Assembly (NCBI GenBank): GCA_902527545.1
Contig: CABZPR010000005.1
Span: forward strand, 33,656 to 97,655
Source of the DNA: an uncultured Alphaproteobacteria bacterium
GTDB taxonomy: Bacteria; Pseudomonadota; Alphaproteobacteria; HIMB59
DNA: 64,000 nt
Direction: 5' to 3'
In this document: positions 27,975-36,223 of the stretch, piece after piece
Position numbering within the stretch: the stretch's first letter is position 1
How the letters are laid out: every line of letters starts with the position of its first letter
Position numbers and translations under genes: made by a program
The notes under the pieces: generated by a model
Databases searched by the model: none
Seen by the model: the letters and a program-made list of their open reading frames with translations, nothing else
Told to the model about the DNA's origin: nothing

Positions 27975-28508
27975 ATGATCAGGTTAGTGCTTTTGTTTCT
28001 GGTACTCCCATTAACTGCATATTCTGATAAACATATTCCATATTATAAATCTCTTGCTCATGATGAGTCTTGGCTACGTCACTATCCAGAAAATCAAGAT
28101 TTGAATAAACAAACTGAGAAATTTCTCCTTACAGAGGAAAATATGCCTGTAAAGGTTATTGAAGAGTTTAGAAATAGTTGGAGTTCTTATACAGACTGGT
28201 ACCGCATTGAATTATTTAATGGAATACAAGGTTGGATTGCTCACAATCAGTTATCTAAAAAAAGAACATTGCTGATACTAGAGGATATTGAGCTCTATGC
28301 ATTGAAATCTTATGACTCTGAGTCTTGGATGACTATTCAAAAAGGATTAATACTTGCACCAAAAATTGTAAACTTGTTAGAGGTAAAAGAAACAATGGTG
28401 AAAGTAAGTATACCTGAGGGCAATAAATCCTCTATTAAAGGATGGATACCCATAGATGACAGATTATGGGGAGTCTCTGATAAAGAAACGCAAATTTTAA
28501 ATGATTAA
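27975..28508 (+). CDS. Exported protein with two bacterial SH3-like regions
   Basis: Signal peptide MIRLVLLFLVLPLTAYS (about 1-17; start chosen at 27975 because the earlier ATG lies inside the GMC gene). The mature part has two SH3-like stretches, around NMPVKVIEEFRNSWSSYTDW...GWIAHNQLS and MVKVSIPEGNKSSIKGWI, matching the SH3_4/DUF1058 type of periplasmic proteins. The role is unknown; related proteins bind cell-wall or partner proteins. It overlaps the SOUL gene by 8 nt. Confidence 0.75.
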   Translation: MIRLVLLFLVLPLTAYSDKHIPYYKSLAHDESWLRHYPENQDLNKQTEKFLLTEENMPVKVIEEFRNSWSSYTDWYRIELFNGIQGWIAHNQLSKKRTLLILEDIELYALKSYDSESWMTIQKGLILAPKIVNLLEVKETMVKVSIPEGNKSSIKGWIPIDDRLWGVSDKETQILND

Positions 28509-29055
28509 ATACTTACTATTTACATTACTCGTGGTACAAGACTTGATGGCCTATAATGAATCGCCTTATAAAGTAGTTCATCAGACAGATACATATGAAA
28601 TTAGATTTTATGAGGAGCGTCTAGTAGTTCAAACCCAATACACTAATCAAAATAATGGATTTCGAAAACTTTTTAATTATATTTCTGGCAATAATAAACA
28701 AAGTGAAAAAATTTCAATGACCACACCAGTGAATGTTACTCAAATTGAAAACGAGTACGTTATGCAATTTTATTTACCAAGTAAATACAAACCAAATGAA
28801 ATACCTTTACCATCAGATAATTCAGTAAAAATTTCTTCAATTAAGCCAGGTTATTTTGCAGTAATTAGATATTCTGGTTTTGCTTCCGATAAAAATTTTT
28901 ATAAACACCGAGATGTTTTAAAAAGTGATTTAATTACTGATAATATTGAAGTAATTGGATCTGCTATTAAAGCTACTTATGATGGTCCGTTTACATTGCC
29001 TAATCTTAGAAGGAATGAAGCAATTTATAAAGTTGATTGGAAGAATCCTCTTTAA
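28501..29055 (+). CDS. SOUL-family heme-binding protein
   Basis: SOUL domain protein, a family that binds heme or tetrapyrroles. A short hydrophobic N-terminus (about 1-17, MAY before NESPYKVV) suggests export. SPYKVVHQTDTYEIRFYEER and KISMTTPVNVTQ (MTTPV is the SOUL signature) are clear, ending with RRNEAIYKVDW. It closes the plus-strand operon that includes the cryptochrome-like and GMC genes. Confidence 0.85.
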   Translation: MIKYLLFTLLVVQDLMAYNESPYKVVHQTDTYEIRFYEERLVVQTQYTNQNNGFRKLFNYISGNNKQSEKISMTTPVNVTQIENEYVMQFYLPSKYKPNEIPLPSDNSVKISSIKPGYFAVIRYSGFASDKNFYKHRDVLKSDLITDNIEVIGSAIKATYDGPFTLPNLRRNEAIYKVDWKNPL

Positions 29056-29264
29056 GTCACAAACACTTGCTTATTGATTTAAGATTTAGTCTGCTCCTTT
29101 AATTATTTTAATCATATTTATTGATGTTTTTTTACCAATATGACTGATTTTATTGGACAATCTGGGATATTCACAAGTTGCATAGTTTCATTAACTTCTT
29201 AGCATTATTTTTTTTTTGATTCAGTATTTATAAGTTTCTCAACTCAAAAATAAGAGAGGTATTT

Positions 29265-29606
29265 ATGAAACTAATAACAGCAATTATCAAGCCCGATAAA
29301 GTTGAAGCTTTGAGACAAGCACTCACAGGTGTGGACATCCAAGGTTTAACTATTGTTGAGGCTAAAGGATATGGGCGCCAGAAGGGTCATACCGAACTGT
29401 ACCGAGGCGCAGAATATGAGGTACATTTTCTTCCTAAATCTCGAGCAGAGGTTTTAGTAGATTCTGCAGACGTCGAAAAAGTCATCACAACAATTTCTGA
29501 AGCAGTTAAATCAGGAAAAATTGGAGATGGAAAAATTTTTGTAACTGAAGTGCAAGAAGTTGTCCGAATACGTACAGGAGAACGAGGCGCTGAGGCAATT
29601 AAATAA
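29265..29606 (+). CDS. glnK: PII nitrogen regulatory protein GlnK
   Basis: Trimeric PII signal protein that blocks AmtB and senses 2-oxoglutarate and ATP/ADP. The start MKLITAIIKPDKVEALRQAL, the T-loop with the uridylylated tyrosine (RGAEYEVHFLPK, near residue 51) and the C-terminal IGDGKIFVTEV and RTGERG are standard. The 113-residue length is normal. A ribosome site AGAGAGG precedes it. It is paired with amtB 9 nt downstream. No clear sigma54 -24/-12 promoter was found in the 209-nt gap upstream, which shows nothing else that I can name. Confidence 0.97.
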   Translation: MKLITAIIKPDKVEALRQALTGVDIQGLTIVEAKGYGRQKGHTELYRGAEYEVHFLPKSRAEVLVDSADVEKVITTISEAVKSGKIGDGKIFVTEVQEVVRIRTGERGAEAIK

Positions 29607-29615
29607 GGAGATCCA

Positions 29616-30896
29616 ATGAAAAAAATATTAACTTTCTTAATCCCTACTTTGCTTTTCTCTGGAGTTGCAAGTGCGGAAGTATCTGCTGAAACAGCCTTTG
29701 TATTTAATACATTTTTATTTGTTTTTAGTGGAGTCTTAGTGATGTTCATGGCATTAGGTTTTGCCATGTTAGAAGCTGGATTTGTTCGTAAAAAAAACAC
29801 ATCAGCAATTTTATTAAAAAATATAGCTTTATACTCAATTGCAGGAATAATGTTTTATTTAATCGGTTACAGTTTAATGTATGTAGATGTTTCAGGTTGG
29901 ATAGGTTCATTAGGTGGTGCTTTTTATGATACCGCTGATGATTTAACAGCTGCAACTGAAGAGGGTGGCTACTCTTTAGCATCAGATTGGTTCTTCCAAA
30001 TGGTGTTCTGTGCTACAGCAATTTCAATCGTATCTGGAGCTTGTGCTGAAAGAATTAAAGTATGGCCATTTATGATATTTGCAGCATTTATGACAGGAAT
30101 TATCTACCCAATTTATGGTTCTTGGACCTGGGGCGGTGGATGGCTCACAGAAATGGGCTTTTCTGATTTTGCTGGATCTACTATTGTTCACTCAGTGGGC
30201 GGATGGGCAGCTTTAACCGGCTGTTTAATTCTTGGTCCTAGAGCTGGCAAATATGGTGCAGATGGAAAGATCTCTCCAATCGCTGGTGCAAACATGCCTT
30301 TAGCGTGTCTTGGTACCTTCATCCTTTGGTTTGGATGGTTTGGATTTAACGGTGGATCTCAGTTAGCACTTGGTAGTGCCGCTGATGCTTCTGCAATGTC
30401 AATTGTCGTTGTAAACACAAATATCGCTGCATGTGGCGGTGTCGTGGCTGCAATTATTTTATCACAGCTATTGTATAAAAAAATTGATCTATCTATTGCA
30501 TTGAACGGTGCTATTGCAGGTCTTGTTGCTATTACTGCAGGTCCAGATTTAAGCAACCACTTCTTATCTATGATTGTTGGTGCAATAGGTGGTATTCTTT
30601 GTACTATCGCTATCCCAATGCTCGACAAAATGAAAATCGATGATGTTGTCGGAGCAATATCAGCACACTTAGTTGCAGGTATCTGGGGAACACTGGCCGT
30701 AGGTATTTTTGGTAGCGGAGATTTCCTAGTGCAATTAATAGGAATTGTTGCTGCAGCTGTCTTAGTTGTACCTTTAAGTGGCGTATTCTTTTATATTCTA
30801 AAAGGAACTGTAGGTTTAAGAGTGTCAGAAGAGACTGAAGCTTCTGGTTTAGATAGTGCTGAATTAACAACAGTCGCTTACCCAGAATTTAAATAA
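29616..30896 (+). CDS. amtB: Ammonium transporter AmtB
   Basis: Inner-membrane ammonium channel. Signal sequence about 1-20 (ends ASA-EVSAE), then 11 spans. The twin-histidine pore is visible as H in STIVHSVGGWAAL and H in GAISAHLVAGIWGTL, with the SGACAERI motif before them. The ribosome site AAGGAG lies close to the ATG. It is translated with glnK, whose product docks on it. A strong bidirectional terminator follows. Confidence 0.97.
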   Translation: MKKILTFLIPTLLFSGVASAEVSAETAFVFNTFLFVFSGVLVMFMALGFAMLEAGFVRKKNTSAILLKNIALYSIAGIMFYLIGYSLMYVDVSGWIGSLGGAFYDTADDLTAATEEGGYSLASDWFFQMVFCATAISIVSGACAERIKVWPFMIFAAFMTGIIYPIYGSWTWGGGWLTEMGFSDFAGSTIVHSVGGWAALTGCLILGPRAGKYGADGKISPIAGANMPLACLGTFILWFGWFGFNGGSQLALGSAADASAMSIVVVNTNIAACGGVVAAIILSQLLYKKIDLSIALNGAIAGLVAITAGPDLSNHFLSMIVGAIGGILCTIAIPMLDKMKIDDVVGAISAHLVAGIWGTLAVGIFGSGDFLVQLIGIVAAAVLVVPLSGVFFYILKGTVGLRVSEETEASGLDSAELTTVAYPEFK

Positions 30897-30916
30897 TTTT
30901 ATTTATAGTACTCCTA

Positions 30917-30945
30917 AAAAAGGGGCACATTATGTGCCCCTTTTT
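30917..30945. terminator. Bidirectional terminator between amtB and the gpx unit
   Basis: A 13-bp perfect stem (AAAAAGGGGCACA paired with TGTGCCCCTTTTT) with a TTA loop; both strands end in a T-run. It ends amtB on plus and the gpx-side transcript on minus, and touches the last base of gpx. Confidence 0.92.
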
Positions 30946-31470
30946 CTATATTAACTCATCAATTAAACTTGTAATTTTCGAACTGTCAGGTTTGGTCATA
31001 GAGGACCAACTTTTAACTAATTGACCTTCTCCATCAAAGAGGTACTTATAAAAATTCCATTTTGGAGTTTCGTTATACTCTGATGTCATCCAACTGTATA
31101 TCGGATGGGCATTTTCTCCAACAACACTAATAATTTCTGATATAATAAATTTTGTTTCATAATTAACTAAACAAAATTCTTTAACTTCCTCATTATTACT
31201 CAGCTCTTGATGAAAACTATTAGAAGGAGTTCCAATAATTACTAAATTCTTTTCAAAATACTCACGATGAAGATTGGATAGATTAGCGTATTGTTTTGTG
31301 AAACCACATCTACTAGCCGTATTAACAAGAAGAATGGGTTTACCTTTAAATTTATCAAGATTAACTGTATTTCCATCAATATCTTGAATACTAAAGTTAT
31401 ATAAGTTTTTCGCCATAATGCTCCCTATGCTTGTGAGTAAAACACTCAAAGTTATCAAGAAAACTCTCAT
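30946..31470 (-). CDS. Glutathione peroxidase family protein (Cys type), exported
   Basis: Peroxidase of the GPx/thioredoxin fold. The active cysteine sits in VNTASRCGFTKQYANL (near residue 50), where selenoenzymes would have Sec; the WNFYKYLFD motif is near the C-terminus. An N-terminal hydrophobic segment (about 1-20, SIMA) suggests export to the periplasm. In bacteria such proteins commonly use thioredoxin. It ends the long minus-strand unit of the osmolyte block, 40 nt after the HD-domain gene. Confidence 0.88.
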   Translation of the reverse strand: MRVFLITLSVLLTSIGSIMAKNLYNFSIQDIDGNTVNLDKFKGKPILLVNTASRCGFTKQYANLSNLHREYFEKNLVIIGTPSNSFHQELSNNEEVKEFCLVNYETKFIISEIISVVGENAHPIYSWMTSEYNETPKWNFYKYLFDGEGQLVKSWSSMTKPDSSKITSLIDELI

Positions 31471-31510
31471 GACAATATATACTTACTTTAAATTATCTGG
31501 ATTTATAGAT

Positions 31511-32116
31511 TTAAACTTTTGGTAAACCTAAAACTTCATTTTTTTTGATGTATTCATCTTTGTAGGGAGGTCTGCTAAATACCTCTTTAATCAAGGGTTT
31601 AAAAAAATCTAGATCTTTATTTTTATATTCGGGATCAAAAGATTTTTGATCCCATCTCTCACAGAAATCTGCGCAAGTTTGGAAATAAATATTATCTTTA
31701 AATTTATCTCTAGCATTTTTATCCCATCCATAATGATGAGCATAGTAGATCATTTGAAAAATTCCATGATGCTCAATCACCCATGTTATTTCATCTCTTA
31801 CATAAGGTCTTACAACTTCAGCAGAAAACCTATCGTGATTTTGAGGGGCAAGTCCATCTCCAATATCATGAAGTAAGGCACCAACAATCCAATCAATGTC
31901 AGCTCCATCATCATAAGCTCTAGTAGCTGATTGTAGACCATGATCTAATCTTGTTATCTTGTAACCCTCCATAGTATTTTTTCCTTGTCTTGTAAGTTCT
32001 TCTATTATTCTTTCATATGTCAATGAAACATACTTTTCCTCATATTTTTGGAGCAATAGATAATCCTCTTTATCTCCATCTTTCATATGTTTAAATTTTA
32101 CATTTTTCTCAGTCAT
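31511..32116 (-). CDS. HD-domain oxygenase candidate, TmpB-like
   Basis: An HD-domain protein of 201 residues that lacks the usual nucleotide phosphohydrolase context. Metal ligands of the HD fold are visible as H59 (RLDHGLQSATRA), H83-D84 (ALLHDIGD), H94 (PQNHDRF), H116/H117 and a later Asp in QTCADFCERWDQ. The opening KFKHMKDGDKEDY and the ending FCERWDQKSFDPEY occur in the HD family that includes TmpB and PhnZ, mixed-valent di-iron oxygenases that cleave a C-P bond. It overlaps the 2OG dioxygenase gene by 4 nt, the same pairing as tmpA-tmpB. Function is inferred. Confidence 0.7.
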   Translation of the reverse strand: MTEKNVKFKHMKDGDKEDYLLLQKYEEKYVSLTYERIIEELTRQGKNTMEGYKITRLDHGLQSATRAYDDGADIDWIVGALLHDIGDGLAPQNHDRFSAEVVRPYVRDEITWVIEHHGIFQMIYYAHHYGWDKNARDKFKDNIYFQTCADFCERWDQKSFDPEYKNKDLDFFKPLIKEVFSRPPYKDEYIKKNEVLGLPKV

Positions 32117-33237
32117 AAATTTGTCTCACTTAGATGATATTTTTTATGTAAATGTCTCAATTTTCCATCAGTTGAATCAAATTCTAGATAACAACCTTGT
32201 AAATGTCTAGCTCCCTCACTCGAGTCATAAGAGGTTCTTCCATGGAGAAGTCTGTGGTTATCAAACATCATGACATCTCCTGGTGAGAGCTTAAATTTTA
32301 TCTCGAAGTCAGATGAAGTGTATAAATCTCCTAATAATTTTCTCGCTTTGTAAAAACTCTCTAACTTTTTATTTTCTAAAGGTGGCACGTAATCAACTCT
32401 AGTACTATACCTTACTTGCTTATAGTCGCCATCTTTGTCTAATTCAATTAACTCTCCCCAATTTTCTAAAATTATATCTTTATCTTGAAATCGGTAACGT
32501 AAATTTGTTTTGGTTAAAGACTCAAATGCTTCTGGCTCATTTAATTTGATATATTCTGCAACTGAAAAACCATCAACAAGAGTAGAAAAACCACCACTCA
32601 CCTCATTTTTTAAGCAATGCAAAAACTGTATCCCGGGTGCTTCTGGTTTTCTGTAAGGGTTATCAGTATGAGGCGGTAATGCAATAGGTTTATAGGCTAA
32701 GTCATTTGGATTTGGTTTAGACATTACATCAAAAAATTCTCCAAAATTTGTGACCTTAACTGGGCCGATTGAATTTACAAATTTTAAAATGTACTTACTC
32801 TCAGTTGGTACATTTTTAATAATAACAAATCCATATTTATAAAAATCTATAAGAAGATTATACATAGATTCTTGTTTAACCATATCTACTTCAAAAATAG
32901 CTTCAGGTAAATCTTCTAGTTGAGAATTCCATAAAATTCTTTTTGGTAAGGGCCCTCTTTTATTTTTTTCTTCATCCATTTCAATCAAAAGATCATCTAA
33001 ACGATATTGACCTTGTGCCCCATCATTAAATTCAACATCAAGTTTGTTATCTGTTAATTTACAATTTTCAATTTTCAACTTTAAGTCAATAGAGGATGGC
33101 TCATATAATCTTTGATTAGTATCTAAATCAAAATACTTTTCACCCGGTAGTCTCTCTCTTAACCAAATGGGATGCAAATGAAATGTCTTATTTTGATGAA
33201 TTATCTTAATAGTATTATTTTCAAAATGAAAATCCAT
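32113..33237 (-). CDS. 2OG/Fe(II) dioxygenase, gamma-butyrobetaine hydroxylase-like (TmpA-like)
   Basis: N-terminal DUF971-type domain (about 1-95) followed by a TauD/BBOX-type jelly roll. The iron facial triad is H190 and D192 (PPHTDNPYR) and H332 (RLLHGRTSY), with the 2OG-binding arginine R344. In true butyrobetaine hydroxylases the N-terminal domain holds a Cys3-His zinc site; here that stretch (WLRERLPGEKYFDL) has none of these cysteines. Together with the HD protein it fits TmpA, which hydroxylates 2-trimethylaminoethylphosphonate; gamma-butyrobetaine or another onium compound is the alternative. Confidence 0.75.
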   Translation of the reverse strand: MDFHFENNTIKIIHQNKTFHLHPIWLRERLPGEKYFDLDTNQRLYEPSSIDLKLKIENCKLTDNKLDVEFNDGAQGQYRLDDLLIEMDEEKNKRGPLPKRILWNSQLEDLPEAIFEVDMVKQESMYNLLIDFYKYGFVIIKNVPTESKYILKFVNSIGPVKVTNFGEFFDVMSKPNPNDLAYKPIALPPHTDNPYRKPEAPGIQFLHCLKNEVSGGFSTLVDGFSVAEYIKLNEPEAFESLTKTNLRYRFQDKDIILENWGELIELDKDGDYKQVRYSTRVDYVPPLENKKLESFYKARKLLGDLYTSSDFEIKFKLSPGDVMMFDNHRLLHGRTSYDSSEGARHLQGCYLEFDSTDGKLRHLHKKYHLSETNL

Positions 33238-33302
33238 AATTCAAACTCCAAGCATTAATAAATTAATATTTTGCTAAATTTAATTAATTGTCAATTAAGA
33301 AA

Positions 33303-33767
33303 TTAACTCTTGATTTTAAACATCGCCTCAATTTCTACTGTAAAACCTAGAGGCAAAGAATTAACTCCTACTGCAGCTCGAGCATGAACACCAGTCTCGC
33401 CAAAAATATCTTCCATCATATTTGAGCAACCATTGATTACTAAAGGCTGCTGTGTGAAGCTCTCAATACAATTTACAAAACCTGTCAGTTTTATTAATTG
33501 ATCTACTTTATTAATTGATCCTATTTCATTTTTTAAAGCAGATAAGATAGCTAATCCACATAGCCTAGCGTGATTTTGAGCTGTCTCTATATCAACATCA
33601 GCCCCAACTTTTCCTTTTGCAAAAGACCCATCCTCAAGTAATGGGCCTTGACCAGATATATATGCAATATTATCAACAATAACGCAGGGTTTATAACTCC
33701 CTGCAGGTTTTGCAGGTTTTGTTATTAAAAGACCTAATTCAGCTATCTTGGCTTCGAAATCCATCAA
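33303..33767 (-). CDS. RidA/RutC-family enamine deaminase
   Basis: Small trimeric protein of the YjgF family. The conserved arginine and proline-rich end are seen in HARAAVGVNSLPLGFTVEIE and the SGQGP motif in IAYISGQGPLL. At 154 residues it is the longer RutC-like variant rather than the 128-residue RidA proper. It deaminates reactive enamines or acts on a pathway intermediate. Position between the MFS gene and the dioxygenase pair suggests a role in this operon. Confidence 0.82.
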   Translation of the reverse strand: MMDFEAKIAELGLLITKPAKPAGSYKPCVIVDNIAYISGQGPLLEDGSFAKGKVGADVDIETAQNHARLCGLAILSALKNEIGSINKVDQLIKLTGFVNCIESFTQQPLVINGCSNMMEDIFGETGVHARAAVGVNSLPLGFTVEIEAMFKIKS

Positions 33768-33775
33768 TTAAAAAA

Positions 33776-35029
33776 TTACTCTTTTTCATCAATTTTACTA
33801 ATCATTTGTTCAGTAGCAGTTTGCATTCCTATTGCGGAAGCGGTGCGAGGCACAATCATTGATGGTGTATTCTCATCATAAATTTCACTAGTTCTTCCAA
33901 CTCTTACTCTTTGATAGGTAAATAGTGCCAGAAAAACATAAACTATTGCACAATAATAAAACAATCCATAGGCATCAAAATAAGACATAAATCCAGAGAC
34001 GATAATTGGCCCTAAAACTAAACCTAATGCATTAACTAATGTCAGAGTTGAGCTAGCAGAAACAACCTCATCCTTTTCTAAAAAATCATTTAAGTGAGAA
34101 ATAACAACTGCATAGTAAGGAAGAGATACAGCTGAATGTATTCCAACAAATAATAAAAGAATATTAAATGAAAAAGATCCGAAAATAATTACACAAATAG
34201 ATGAGACCAAAGCAATGACATTTAATATCAGTAAAATTATTCTTCTATCAAATATATCCGATAGTTTACCAACCGGATACTGAAATAAAGCTCCAATGAA
34301 AGTATTTACAAAAACAAGTATAGAAATTTGAAAAATACTTAAGCCTAACTTAGCTCCAAAGACTGCAATTAATCCAAATGATGCTCCATATATCATACCA
34401 ATACCAAAAGAACCTATAAAAGACATGGGAGAATTTTTATATAGGTCTTTTAAAGATATGAACTTAGGTGTAGAAAATTCTGGTGCTGATTTTTTAGTAA
34501 GCAAAATTGGAACTAAAGCAAAAGAAATTAATAAAGATGTTAGAATATATAAGTGTGCCTCAGTAGTCTCTTTTAGATTTATTAGCAAACCACCCCCACT
34601 AGTTGAGAAGTATAATATCACCATGTAAAATCCTATGAGCTTCCCCCTTGTTCTATTATCAGCACGATCATTTAGCCAACTTTCACAAACTATATATATT
34701 GCTGCCAATGAAAACCCTGTGAGGAATCTTAAAAAAAACCAAAAATACGGTTGAACATAAATCCAATGAAATAAAATTGTAATGGAAGCAATGGATGCGA
34801 ATGCTGCAAATACTCTTATATGTCCTACATCTTTGATAATTTTCGGGCAAATATATGAGCTTGCTAAATAACCTATAAAATAACCTGTAAAGACATATCC
34901 AATTTCAAAATCGGAAAAATTAAATAATACGGCATTAATATTTAACAAGGTTCCTTGCAAAGAATGTGCAAGCATAATTAATCCAAAACCTGTAAATAGA
35001 GCCCAAGAACTATAAACGATATTTAACAC
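33776..35029 (-). CDS. MFS transporter (YcaD-like)
   Basis: Twelve-span major facilitator. Features: WLNDRADNRTRGKLIG loop (motif A-like) near residue 118-133 and a second half beginning SPMSFIGSFGIGMIYGASFG. Of the known subfamilies it most resembles YcaD. It sits 39 nt after the dmdA gene and 8 nt before RidA, so it may move the substrate or product of this operon; that is an inference. Confidence 0.8.
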   Translation of the reverse strand: MLNIVYSSWALFTGFGLIMLAHSLQGTLLNINAVLFNFSDFEIGYVFTGYFIGYLASSYICPKIIKDVGHIRVFAAFASIASITILFHWIYVQPYFWFFLRFLTGFSLAAIYIVCESWLNDRADNRTRGKLIGFYMVILYFSTSGGGLLINLKETTEAHLYILTSLLISFALVPILLTKKSAPEFSTPKFISLKDLYKNSPMSFIGSFGIGMIYGASFGLIAVFGAKLGLSIFQISILVFVNTFIGALFQYPVGKLSDIFDRRIILLILNVIALVSSICVIIFGSFSFNILLLFVGIHSAVSLPYYAVVISHLNDFLEKDEVVSASSTLTLVNALGLVLGPIIVSGFMSYFDAYGLFYYCAIVYVFLALFTYQRVRVGRTSEIYDENTPSMIVPRTASAIGMQTATEQMISKIDEKE

Positions 35030-35067
35030 CCGAGACTATTTAAACTTTTAGTTTAAAAAAGCAATTA

Positions 35068-36171
35068 TTATTTCTTGAAGGGGAGGTTCGTCATTACAGA
35101 CTCAACCTCTTCGCCATCAACAAGAAGTGTCTGTCTTTTTTCTAAACTTTGATATTGGGTCTGAACCATAGCTATTCCAAGACAACAGCCAAAATCTGGA
35201 CTAAAGCATGCAGCTCTTAGCTCACCTATAATGTCAGCACCTATTTTTAAAGGTAACGCTTTTGTAATTTCAATTTTATCGAGTTTGAGTTTTAAACCAA
35301 CTAAAGATCTTTTAACTCCCTCTTTGTGCTGTTTTTCTAACTCAGCTTTTCCTAAATAATCTATTTTGGGGTTGAAAGAAACAAAAGAACCCAAACCACA
35401 CTCAAGTGGAGTATCATTCATATTCATATCATTTCCAAATGATAATAGACCACCCTCTATCCTTTCAATTAAATTTGGACAACCTGGTCTTACATCCAAA
35501 TCTTCACCTTTAGACATAAGGGTATCATACAGATTTAGGCCGATTTCATCATGATCTACATAGATTTCAAATCCACCTTGTTTGGACCAACCTGATCTTG
35601 CAATTAAAAATTTATGATTTTGAAAATCAAATCTTTTGAAATTGAAAAATTTTAATTTATCTATGTCTTTAAAAACTCTTGACATAAGCTCAAATGATTT
35701 TGGCCCCTGAACTGCAAGAATGTTAACATTAGGTTCAGTAATCTCAACGTCAAGGTTCATACCAATTGCAATTCCTTTTGCATAAAGAAGCACATCTGTA
35801 TCTGCTATTGATAGCCACCATGTCTTTTCACCAACTTTCATTATCAGTGGATCATTAATAATTTTACCTTTGTCATCAATGATTGGAGCGTAATAGCAAA
35901 GATAATCTTTTGCCTCAGATAAATCTCTACACGTAATTAATTGTGTAAGTTTAGTTGCATCAGGTCCGTGAATTTGAACTTGTCTCTCGCCTGATACATC
36001 CCAAAGTTGAACATTATTTTTTAGGTGTCTACTATCTTCCTCTATACCTTTAAAAGATGCAGGTAAAAGCATGTGATTATATACTGTGTATGATTGTACA
36101 CCATATTCCTCAATTCTTTTGGTGTAAGGCGTAGAGCGAAGTCTCGCACTTTTAGCAATTAAGTGGGTCAT
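35068..36171 (-). CDS. dmdA: DMSP demethylase DmdA (GcvT-fold)
   Basis: Tetrahydrofolate-dependent demethylase that takes one methyl from dimethylsulfoniopropionate (DMSP) to give 3-methylmercaptopropionate. Family features: SARLRSTPYTKRIEEYGV start, TVYNHMLLP, LITCRDLSEAK, the ARSGWSKQGGFEIYVDH segment and CPNLIERIEGGLLSFGND. The 367-residue length equals DmdA. Plain GcvT and dimethylglycine-type demethylases are alternatives but lack these blocks. The dmdB, C and D genes are not in the window. It is flanked by a YeiH exporter and the betaine ABC importer. Confidence 0.85.
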   Translation of the reverse strand: MTHLIAKSARLRSTPYTKRIEEYGVQSYTVYNHMLLPASFKGIEEDSRHLKNNVQLWDVSGERQVQIHGPDATKLTQLITCRDLSEAKDYLCYYAPIIDDKGKIINDPLIMKVGEKTWWLSIADTDVLLYAKGIAIGMNLDVEITEPNVNILAVQGPKSFELMSRVFKDIDKLKFFNFKRFDFQNHKFLIARSGWSKQGGFEIYVDHDEIGLNLYDTLMSKGEDLDVRPGCPNLIERIEGGLLSFGNDMNMNDTPLECGLGSFVSFNPKIDYLGKAELEKQHKEGVKRSLVGLKLKLDKIEITKALPLKIGADIIGELRAACFSPDFGCCLGIAMVQTQYQSLEKRQTLLVDGEEVESVMTNLPFKK

Positions 36172-36223
36172 AAAATTCAGTGTAGTTAATATGTATTCTT
36201 ACTACAAAGCAATGATATTATTT

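Noticed and set aside
29056..29264. Sigma54 promoter upstream of glnK
   Set aside because: TGGGAT followed by TTGCAT has the wrong spacing for the -24/-12 elements, so no such promoter is claimed.
30946..31470. Possible selenoprotein gene (glutathione peroxidase) served by the SelD fusion
   Set aside because: The active site codon is Cys, with no in-frame TGA, so it does not depend on selenium.
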